Shown here in pieces: positions 6,664 to 13,325 of a DNA stretch of 34,026 nucleotides. Within the stretch, counting starts at the first letter, position 1, and every line of letters starts with the position of its first letter. The DNA is from Verrucomicrobiia bacterium (lineage in GTDB: Bacteria; Zixibacteria; MSB-5A5; DSPP01). Both the position numbers and the translations under genes were made by a program. The notes beneath the pieces were generated by a model that was not told the origin of the DNA, did no database searches, and saw only the letters and a list, made by a program, of their open reading frames with translations. Location of the stretch: positions 1 to 34,026 of the forward strand of contig DATLYY010000004.1 of NCBI GenBank assembly GCA_035574275.1, read 5' to 3'.

Positions 6664-7518
6664 TTACATATGCTTGGCCAAATCGTACAGCCGGGTGATC
6701 CGCTCCTCAACCGGTGGATGGGTTGAAAAAAGCTTCATCACCTCTTTGCCGGAAAAGGGGGCCACGATAAACATATGCGCCGTGGCCGGGTTGGCGTTTT
6801 GCATTGGCAGGCGCTGAACCCCATTATGCAACTTCTTCAGAGCTTCGGCCAAAGCCAAGGGTTTGTGGGAGATTCTCGCACCACCCTCATCCGCGCCGAA
6901 CTCCCGCTGGCGGGAGATGGCCATTTGCACCAGCATGGCGGCGAGCGGGGCTAAAATCAAAAGTAGAATCATCACAATCGGATTTCCCCCGCCCCGGTTC
7001 TCGCGGTTGCCTCCGAAAAACATGGCGCTGCGCGATAGAATCATAATTGCGCCGGCAATGGTCGCGGCAATCGAGGCAATCAGAATATCCCGATTCTTGA
7101 CATGCGCCAGCTCGTGAGCCATCACCCCGGACAACTCGTCATCCGAAAGCAGTCGCAAAATCCCCTCCGTGGCGGCCACCGAAGCATGTTCCGGATTCCG
7201 TCCCGTTGCGAAGGCGTTCGGCTGCGGGGAAGGAATCACGTACACTTTGGGCATCGGGAGCCGGGCCGATTGGGCCAGTTCGCGGGTGATGCGCAATAGC
7301 CGGTCCTTGTCGGCCTGCGGAATGCTGGCTTCTTCCACCTTCTTGGCCCCATACATCGCCAAGGCGACTTTGTCGGAAAACCAGTAGGCGAAGAAGTTCA
7401 TCAAGGCCGCAAAACCAAAGGCAAAAAACATACCTTGCTGGCCGCCAAAGTAGCCGCCGATGGCCACCAGAAGCACGGTCATCAGGGTGAAAAGGAAGAA
7501 TGTTTTGAACGTGTTCAT
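6664..7518 (-). CDS. htpX: HtpX family membrane zinc metalloprotease
   Basis: This 284-residue peptidase of family M48B degrades damaged or misassembled inner-membrane proteins and works beside FtsH in envelope stress. Two N-terminal membrane helices (about 5-22 and 28-47) are followed by the catalytic domain. The zinc motif HExxH is at 135-139 within VMAHELAHVKNRD, and the third ligand is Glu206 in RQREFGAD. Further membrane segments flank the motif (about 148-165 and 180-200). The start is supported by AGGAGG at 7532-7537 (minus strand), one of the few strong ribosome binding sites in the window, although its 13-base spacing is long. It is a single-gene unit with its own promoter and a shared terminator. 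Confidence 0.95.
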   Translation of the reverse strand: MNTFKTFFLFTLMTVLLVAIGGYFGGQQGMFFAFGFAALMNFFAYWFSDKVALAMYGAKKVEEASIPQADKDRLLRITRELAQSARLPMPKVYVIPSPQPNAFATGRNPEHASVAATEGILRLLSDDELSGVMAHELAHVKNRDILIASIAATIAGAIMILSRSAMFFGGNRENRGGGNPIVMILLLILAPLAAMLVQMAISRQREFGADEGGARISHKPLALAEALKKLHNGVQRLPMQNANPATAHMFIVAPFSGKEVMKLFSTHPPVEERITRLYDLAKHM

Positions 7519-7550
7519 TTTAGTTTATCTACCTCCTATAGGTCTGTTCC

Positions 7551-7579
7551 AATATACTCATTTTCGCACTGCTCTTCAA
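7551..7579 (-). promoter_or_regulatory. Putative htpX promoter
   Basis: On the minus strand TTGAAG (7574-7579) and TATATT (7551-7556) are separated by exactly 17 bases, a good sigma-70 layout. The predicted start gives a leader of about 25 bases containing AGGAGG. A second TTGACC/TATAGT pair slightly upstream has a poorer 15-base spacing. Confidence 0.6.
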
Positions 7580-7678
7580 CTATACTTAAACGTAATATTG
7601 GTCAAAAAAGTTTAATAAATCGAATAGAGTCACAAGCTCTTGATTGTCAGCGGCTTACACCCGGATGAGCGGATGAGG

Positions 7679-8785
7679 TCAGGTTTTTTTTTCGATATGT
7701 TTCCGCCAGAGGTCGAAAAAGACGGGGAAGGCGGCCAGTCGGCGGCGGCCTCGAAAGATCTGAATTATTTCAACAAACATCCAAAGAAGGTAGACCAAAA
7801 TCACTTCCCGATGGGTATTGGGGAAGAGAAACTGGAAAAACCAAAGGGAAAAAAGCCCGACAGCTTCGTAGAAGCTGAAACGCATATTGACCAGAAAGAG
7901 AAAGCCAAGCAGGGACTGTACCACGGTCAAATAAATTTCGAGCCGGTGTTCGTAATCGAACGGAATGGAAGAGACCTCGCCCCGCGAAAAGGAGTACACG
8001 ATGGGGATCAAAGCCACCAAGAGCGTCAGTTCGGCAATCACGGAGGAGACCGTGTTCATCAAGGACATCGCCGCTTTTTTCACCGTACGGGCCCAGTAAA
8101 AGGCGGAAACAAACTCCGGAAATTCGGAGAGAAACGGCGCCACCCACTGCACGAAAAAGTAGGTCTGAATGCCCAGAACCAGGGCCAAGGCCTTCAAGCT
8201 CTCGACAAACGGCTCGGCCAAAAGGAATACCAGAGTCCCACCGGTTACGAAGCAGGAAAGAATGAGGATATTGCGCACCGGTTTTTTGTGGGACAGAATC
8301 CAGCGGGGCACGCGCTCCATTTCATTGGCGTGATCCTCGTGTTTGGCGGGAAAGCGGTTCAAAACGAACAGGTAAGCGAAGTAGAGAACCAGCAGCACCG
8401 CCGCATCAATCAGATTAAGGGAGGCCTTGGTGGCAATGAACAGCACGTACAGGGCGGGAAGCAGAATGCCGACCACCGGGGCAGAATCCTCGCCGTCCAG
8501 CTTGATTTCGTAGTTCAGTTTCTTTTTATGGCCGCTGAAAAATGCAGTGAAGTAAACCATAGGCCAGGCAAAACCGACCAAAAGCCGCAGGGCGCCGGTG
8601 AAGTTGGCGGTCATCAGATTGATATCCTGTTGCCAGGCAATCACTCCCTCAACCATGAACTCCGGTGAGGTCTGCAACCAAGCCAGAACGGCCAGGGCGA
8701 GCCCCTGTGAAACAATCACTTGCGCAGATTCGGCCCCCCAGGCAATCAAAATGGCGGCAAAGACAATGGAAGGGAAGGTGTACAA
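7679..8785 (-). CDS. CaCA-superfamily Na+/Ca2+ exchanger-like membrane protein
   Basis: This 368-residue polytopic protein has two internally related halves, as expected of Ca2+:cation antiporters. The alpha-1 repeat LAWLQTSPEFMVEGVIAW (residues 34-51) carries the S-P-E ion-binding core (P41, E42). The alpha-2 repeat has PFLSEFPEFVSAFYWAR with P223 and E224. Such antiporters expel Ca2+ using the Na+ or H+ gradient. The two halves are joined by a charged loop near 145-170. The start is uncertain: TTG at 8785 is the only conventional start codon before the first helix, and no ribosome binding site precedes it. The frame runs open back to the stop of the upstream EIIA-CBS gene, with only ATT/ATA/ATC codons as other candidates. 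The gene is the last of a DUF502-EIIA/CBS-exchanger operon. Confidence 0.78.
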   Translation of the reverse strand: MYTFPSIVFAAILIAWGAESAQVIVSQGLALAVLAWLQTSPEFMVEGVIAWQQDINLMTANFTGALRLLVGFAWPMVYFTAFFSGHKKKLNYEIKLDGEDSAPVVGILLPALYVLFIATKASLNLIDAAVLLVLYFAYLFVLNRFPAKHEDHANEMERVPRWILSHKKPVRNILILSCFVTGGTLVFLLAEPFVESLKALALVLGIQTYFFVQWVAPFLSEFPEFVSAFYWARTVKKAAMSLMNTVSSVIAELTLLVALIPIVYSFSRGEVSSIPFDYEHRLEIYLTVVQSLLGFLFLVNMRFSFYEAVGLFSLWFFQFLFPNTHREVILVYLLWMFVEIIQIFRGRRRLAAFPVFFDLWRKHIEKKT

Positions 8786-8866
8786 AGCCGACCAAGCCTG
8801 GGCCTGTGACTCCGTGGCCGTGTAGATGGCTATGGACTGAAATTTGCAAAAAAGAATTTTTATAAT

Positions 8867-9769
8867 TCAGCCCCGGATGATTTTCCCTACGATGTCAGAG
8901 CGCAGAACGATGCCGACTAATTTGCCATTTTTGACTATTTCCACACGACGGACGTTGTTATCCAGCATCAAATAGGCCAACTCGGTCACCGGCGTATTCT
9001 CCGAGGCGATGACGAATTTTTTGGACATCAAATCGCGCGCTTTGATCTCGTCCTCCTTGGAAACGAGCGTTTCAAACGGATCGGGAAGAATTTTTTTGGT
9101 TTTCTTGGCTTTCCGGTATTCCGGCGGCACGGCGGCCTTGATCAGCTCCTTTTCGGTAACCTCCCCCAAGACCTTTCCCGATTTGTCCAAGACAGGCATC
9201 CCGGGAATTTTATGCTTGAAAAGCAGATTGGCAACCTCTTTCAAGGTCGTCTCCGGCGTGACCGTTATCAAGTTCCGATGCATAATATCCTTGGCCACCA
9301 GTTCCCGCCGCACCAAAATGCCGCTTTTGGAAAAAACCTTTATCAGCTCGGCGATGGTGGCGGCGGCCAAGATCATCTCCAGCGTTCCCGGTTTGCGGGC
9401 GAAGGTGGCCAAAGCCGAAAAGGCCTGCAAGTACAGCCGGGTCATGCTTCTGGGGGTCAGGAAAAGGCAAATCACGTGCACCGGCTTTTGGTCCGGCGTT
9501 TTGTCGGCAATTCCGCGCCGGGAAATGCCGAGGGAGAAAATCATTTCTTTTACGGCGTCCGTCCGGGAATGGGGGAAGGCGAAGCCCCGCCCCAGGTTGG
9601 TCGGTTCCACCTCTTCCCGTTCCATCACCGATTCCAAGATCAAATCGGTATCCAGATGATCGTACTTTTCCCCCACTTTTGCGAGCATCTCGGCGATGGC
9701 GTCCTTTTTGGTGGCGGCGGCCAGGTTGCCGAGCACCAGTTCCGGGCTTAGCAAGTCCCCTAATTTCAT
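8867..9769 (-). CDS. PTS EIIA (fructose/Ntr type) domain fused to a CBS pair
   Basis: This 300-residue cytoplasmic protein has an EIIA type-2 domain at about 1-150, whose phosphorylatable histidine is His67 in RGFAFPHSRTD, preceded by the usual LESVMEREEVEPTNLGRG. Two CBS domains follow, at about 157-213 (AKDIMHRNLITVTPETTL) and 243-300 (ARDLMSKKFVIASENTPV), and could bind adenine nucleotides. No sugar-specific EIIB or EIIC is nearby. The protein is therefore probably regulatory, like PtsN of the nitrogen PTS, which controls cation transport. Its position between DUF502 and a Ca2+ exchanger gene, with ATGA overlap to the former, suggests it senses energy or phosphorylation state and controls ion transport. 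That role is inference. Confidence 0.88.
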   Translation of the reverse strand: MKLGDLLSPELVLGNLAAATKKDAIAEMLAKVGEKYDHLDTDLILESVMEREEVEPTNLGRGFAFPHSRTDAVKEMIFSLGISRRGIADKTPDQKPVHVICLFLTPRSMTRLYLQAFSALATFARKPGTLEMILAAATIAELIKVFSKSGILVRRELVAKDIMHRNLITVTPETTLKEVANLLFKHKIPGMPVLDKSGKVLGEVTEKELIKAAVPPEYRKAKKTKKILPDPFETLVSKEDEIKARDLMSKKFVIASENTPVTELAYLMLDNNVRRVEIVKNGKLVGIVLRSDIVGKIIRG

Positions 9770-10407
9770 ACTACTCCTCCGGCCGGTTTTTCCAAGCGGG
9801 GGGGGCGCAGGCGCTCCGGCGCCACGATGCCGCCGGAAACAATGAATTTAACCCCTTCCTCCACAGAAATCGGTAGGTTTACGACCTCCTCCTGCGGGTA
9901 ATTGACTACAAAACCGGTGAAGGGGGTGGGGGTGGAGGGGACGAAGACGGAAATCAGCCGTTTGCCTTCCATGATCAATTCCCCTCCCACAAAACCAATG
10001 GCCCAGGCCCCCTTGCGCGGATATTCCACCAACACCACCTGTTTGAAGGCCTTGCCGGAAGGCAAAAACATCGACTCCATCAACTGCTTGGCGCCGCCGT
10101 AAACCGTTCGCACCAAGGGAGTTTTGATAAATAAAAGTTCCCCGATGGAGTAAAGTCGCGACCCGAAAACCGAGGAAATGAAAAAGCCGGCCAGAAAAAC
10201 AATTACGATTGTGGCCAAAAGTCCCACACCGGGGAGCTCGCGACCTATCAGTTCTGCCACCAAGGGGGCCAAAAGGCCGTCCACCGTTCGGAAAAGAAGG
10301 CGCAAAATCAGAAATGTGAGAATGATGGGAACAACCACCAGAAGGCCCGCCAAAAAGAACCGGCGCATTTTTTCAAAAATCCGTCGGCTCAAACCGGGCC
10401 TTTCCAC
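9766..10407 (-). CDS. DUF502 family inner-membrane protein
   Basis: This 213-residue protein has two membrane helices near the N-terminus (about 17-38 and 58-82), then the conserved DUF502 segment IKTPLVRTVYGGAKQL (94-109). A soluble beta-rich part follows, with VVLVEYPRKGAWAIGFVGGE (124-143) and VFVPSTPTPFTGFVV (153-167). These motifs are diagnostic of DUF502, a family without an established function. The start used is GTG 10407; ATG at residue 14 (MRRFFLAGLL, 10368) would also give a typical N-terminus. A promoter-like pair ends nine bases before the GTG, which mildly favours it. Its stop overlaps the EIIA-CBS start (ATGA), making it the first gene of the minus-strand ion operon. Confidence 0.87.
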   Translation of the reverse strand: MERPGLSRRIFEKMRRFFLAGLLVVVPIILTFLILRLLFRTVDGLLAPLVAELIGRELPGVGLLATIVIVFLAGFFISSVFGSRLYSIGELLFIKTPLVRTVYGGAKQLMESMFLPSGKAFKQVVLVEYPRKGAWAIGFVGGELIMEGKRLISVFVPSTPTPFTGFVVNYPQEEVVNLPISVEEGVKFIVSGGIVAPERLRPPRLEKPAGGVV

Positions 10408-10416
10408 CCAGGCGAA

Positions 10417-10443
10417 AATCTAAAAATCGATTGCAAAAGTCAA
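10417..10443 (-). promoter_or_regulatory. Putative promoter of the DUF502-EIIA/CBS-exchanger operon
   Basis: On the minus strand TTGACT (10438-10443) precedes TAGATT (10417-10422) by 15 bases, which is short. The -10 box ends nine bases before the GTG at 10407, so the message would start almost at the start codon. Confidence 0.35.
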
Positions 10444-10449
10444 CTTTCG

Positions 10450-10478
10450 TTGGCAAAACCGCACGCCTTTCCATTATT
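10450..10478 (+). promoter_or_regulatory. Putative promoter of the P-type ATPase operon
   Basis: TTGGCA (10450-10455) and ATTATT (10473-10478) are separated by 17 bases in the 117-base gap between the two divergent ion-transport operons. It lies next to the opposite promoter, so one regulator could act on both. The -10 match is weak. Confidence 0.35.
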
Positions 10479-10524
10479 TTGTCGTCGGTACGGATTGTGG
10501 TAACCGGATCAAAAAGAACGCCGA

Positions 10525-13305
10525 ATGGTTGATTGGCACACGTTAAAAACGGAAGAGGTTCTCCGGCGGCTTGGAACGGACGTCGAAGTCGGGCTTTCCG
10601 ATACGGAAGCGGCCCGGCGGCTGGCGAAAGGGGGTCCCAATGAACTATTGGAACGTGGAACCAAAAGCCCTTGGCTGATTTTTTGGGAGCAACTGGCCGC
10701 CACAATGGTGGCGATTTTGCTGGTGGCCGCCGGGCTTTCGCTTTTTCTGGGGGACTACAAGGATGCCATCGCCATTCTGGCCATCGTGGTGCTCAACGCC
10801 GCGCTCGGTTTTTTTCAAGAATACCGGGCCGAGCGTGCGATGGCGGCCTTGCGTCGGATGGTCGTGCCGACGGTCAAGGTCATGCGAAGCGGGCGCATCA
10901 CGGAACTGTCCGCGCGGTTTTTGGTCCCGGGGGATATCATTTTTTTAGAAACCGGAAACCTTGTCCCAGCCGACGCTCGGATTTTGGAATCAGCCAACCT
11001 ACGGGTGCAAGAAGCGGCTTTGACCGGGGAATCGGAGCCGGTTGAAAAAAACGGCGAGCCGTTGCCGGAGGCGGATTTGCCGGTCGGCGACCGGCGGAAT
11101 ATGGCCTACCTCGGAACCGTTGTATCCTACGGCCGGGGGCGGGCGGTCATCACGGCGACCGGAATGGAAACCGAGCTGGGGATAATTGCCGGTCTGATTC
11201 AGGCCGTTCGTCGGGAGCCGACCCCTCTGCAAAAACGGCTGCACCAATTGGGCAAGGGACTGGGACTGGCCGCCCTGATTCTGGTGGGGATTGTCTTCGG
11301 TCTCGGGTTTTTGCGGGGGGAAGAGTTAAAGCTTCTGTTTATGACCGCACTAAGTTTGGGGGTTGCCGCAGTCCCGGAAGGGCTGCCGGCCATCGTTACG
11401 ATCGCCCTCGCCTTGGGTGCCCAGCGCATGCTAAAACGGAATGCCTTGATTCGCAAACTGCCGGCGGTGGAAACGCTCGGCTCGGTGACGGTCATCTGCT
11501 CCGACAAGACCGGAACGTTGACCGAAAACAAGATGACGGTAACCATACTGGATGCCGCCGGCGAGCGGCTTGATTTGACCGAGCATTTGCGCCGGTCCGG
11601 TTTGGTCGGCGCAGGATTGGGGGAACGTTTTCCGGAAATTGTCGGACCGGCCGGCGAGGTCCCGCCTCGTCCGACGCTTTCTCCCCCGCTGCGGCTGCTT
11701 TTGGCCGGCGGGGCTTTGTGCAATGACAGCACCTACCTTTCCAAGCGGGAAAAAGACGGCCATCCGCACGTCTATGGCGACCCCACCGAGGCGGCTTTGG
11801 TTCTGGCCGCTGCGTGGCTCGGGATGGAAAAGCCGGAGTTGGAACGGATGTTTGTCCGGGCGGGGGAAGTTCCGTTTGAATCGGAACGGAAACGAATGAC
11901 TACCGTGCATCGCGTTCTTTTCGGTCAGGACGCGATGGATCATCCGCTTGCGGATTTGGTGCGGGCCGCCCAAGAAGCGTCCTTTGTCGCCTTTACCAAA
12001 GGTGCCGTCGATGGGCTGTTGGATGTGTCGACTGGCGTGTGGGTCGATGGTGAAGCGCAGCCCTTAACCGAGCAATGGAAAAACCGGATACTTTCCGCCA
12101 ACAACGAGCTGGCGCAAAAAGGCATGCGCGTTCTGGGTCTGGCGTTTCGCCGTTTGAAGGATTTCAACGCCGGAAAAGACCAGAGCAAGCTGGAGCAGAA
12201 TTTGGTCTTCATCGGCTTGGTGGGAATGATTGATCCGCCCCGGCCGGAAGCGAAAGATGCGGTGGCGACCTGCCAACGGGCCGGCATCCGGCCAGTGATG
12301 ATTACCGGCGACCATCCTTTGACTGCCATCAGCATCGCCCGTGAACTGGGTATCGCCCGTGACGGAAAGGTTCTTTCCGGGCGGGAACTGGGCCAGCTTT
12401 CGGTTCGGGAGCTGGAGCGGGTGGTGGAGGACATCCCGGTTTACGCCAGGGTGGGACCGGAGCACAAGCTCAAAATCGTGGAAGCCCTGCAGAAACGAGG
12501 CGAGGTGGTGGCCATGACCGGCGACGGAGTAAACGACGCCCCAGCTTTGCGGAAAGCGGACATCGGCGTGGCAATGGGGAGGGCGGGGACCGACGTTGCG
12601 CGCGAAACCGCCGACATGGTGCTTCTGGATGATAATTTTGCCACGATTGTGGCGGCGGTCAAAGAGGGAAGGGCGATTTACGACAACGTCCGCAAGTTCA
12701 TCAAATACCTTTTGACCAGCAATTCCGGCGAGCTTTGGGTGATGCTGGCGGCCCCCTTTTTGGGAATGCCCCTCCCGCTTTTACCATTGCAGATTCTTTG
12801 GATTAATCTGGTCACAGACGGGCTGCCGGCACTGGCATTGGGCGTGGAACCGGCGGAGCGGAACCTTATGCGTCGCCCCCCGTATTCTCCCCAGGAAAAC
12901 ATCTTCGGACGGGGAATGGGCCGGCACATTATTCTGGTCGGATTCCTGATGGGGGTATTGACGTTGGGCGGCGGGTTTTGGTACTGGAGGGAAGGGTACA
13001 ACGAGTGGCAGACCGTCGTTTTCACCACGCTCGCTTTGGCGCAGATGAGCCATGTTCTGGCCATCCGCTCCGAACGGGAATCACTTTTTACGCTCGGGTT
13101 ATTTTCGAACAGGCCGCTTTTGGGCGCCGTGGCGCTGACTTGCGGGCTGCAGCTTCTGGCCGTCTATCATCCGCTATTCCAGGAAACCTTGAAAACCGTT
13201 TCCCTCTCGGCCGCCGAGCTTCTACTGTGCGTCGTATTTAGCAGCGGCATTCTTTGGGTGGTTGAACTGGAGAAATGGTTTCTTAGGCGCTCGTCTCAAA
13301 ATTGA
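10525..13305 (+). CDS. Ca2+-transporting P-type ATPase (type IIA, SERCA-like)
   Basis: This 926-residue ATP-driven pump exports Ca2+ from the cytoplasm. Domains in order: N-terminal cation-ATPase domain (1-70), M1-M2, actuator with LTGES, M3-M4 with PEGLPA, and the phosphorylation motif CSDKTGTLTEN with Asp327. The nucleotide domain contains FTKGAVD, followed by MITGDHPLTA and the hinge MTGDGVNDAPALRKADIGVAMG; six C-terminal helices close the protein. Ca2+ ligands seen in SERCA have counterparts: Glu of PEGLP (M4), Asn and Glu in TSNSGELW (M5), and Asn, Thr and Asp in INLVTDGLPA (M6). The M8 Glu of SERCA is not evident (LALAQMSHVL instead), as in bacterial one-Ca2+ pumps such as LMCA1. Length is normal. 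It is first in a four-gene cluster with a second ATPase. Confidence 0.93.
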   Translation: MVDWHTLKTEEVLRRLGTDVEVGLSDTEAARRLAKGGPNELLERGTKSPWLIFWEQLAATMVAILLVAAGLSLFLGDYKDAIAILAIVVLNAALGFFQEYRAERAMAALRRMVVPTVKVMRSGRITELSARFLVPGDIIFLETGNLVPADARILESANLRVQEAALTGESEPVEKNGEPLPEADLPVGDRRNMAYLGTVVSYGRGRAVITATGMETELGIIAGLIQAVRREPTPLQKRLHQLGKGLGLAALILVGIVFGLGFLRGEELKLLFMTALSLGVAAVPEGLPAIVTIALALGAQRMLKRNALIRKLPAVETLGSVTVICSDKTGTLTENKMTVTILDAAGERLDLTEHLRRSGLVGAGLGERFPEIVGPAGEVPPRPTLSPPLRLLLAGGALCNDSTYLSKREKDGHPHVYGDPTEAALVLAAAWLGMEKPELERMFVRAGEVPFESERKRMTTVHRVLFGQDAMDHPLADLVRAAQEASFVAFTKGAVDGLLDVSTGVWVDGEAQPLTEQWKNRILSANNELAQKGMRVLGLAFRRLKDFNAGKDQSKLEQNLVFIGLVGMIDPPRPEAKDAVATCQRAGIRPVMITGDHPLTAISIARELGIARDGKVLSGRELGQLSVRELERVVEDIPVYARVGPEHKLKIVEALQKRGEVVAMTGDGVNDAPALRKADIGVAMGRAGTDVARETADMVLLDDNFATIVAAVKEGRAIYDNVRKFIKYLLTSNSGELWVMLAAPFLGMPLPLLPLQILWINLVTDGLPALALGVEPAERNLMRRPPYSPQENIFGRGMGRHIILVGFLMGVLTLGGGFWYWREGYNEWQTVVFTTLALAQMSHVLAIRSERESLFTLGLFSNRPLLGAVALTCGLQLLAVYHPLFQETLKTVSLSAAELLLCVVFSSGILWVVELEKWFLRRSSQN

Positions 13306-13325
13306 GAGTTTCTTGACAAGCTCTT

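Noticed and set aside
7640-8668. Long plus-strand reading frame (342 codons) antisense to the Ca2+ exchanger gene
   Set aside because: Its product is rich in Gly, Gln, His, Arg and Lys without hydrophobic cores or known motifs, as expected of a frame mirrored from a membrane-protein gene. The minus-strand product has clear CaCA repeats.
8786-8866. Frameshift in the Ca2+ exchanger 5' end, suggested by an ATG in another frame at 8849
   Set aside because: The alternative frame gives a His/Gly-rich sequence unlike a membrane N-terminus, and no interrupted homologous segment is visible. It is retained only as a start-site uncertainty.
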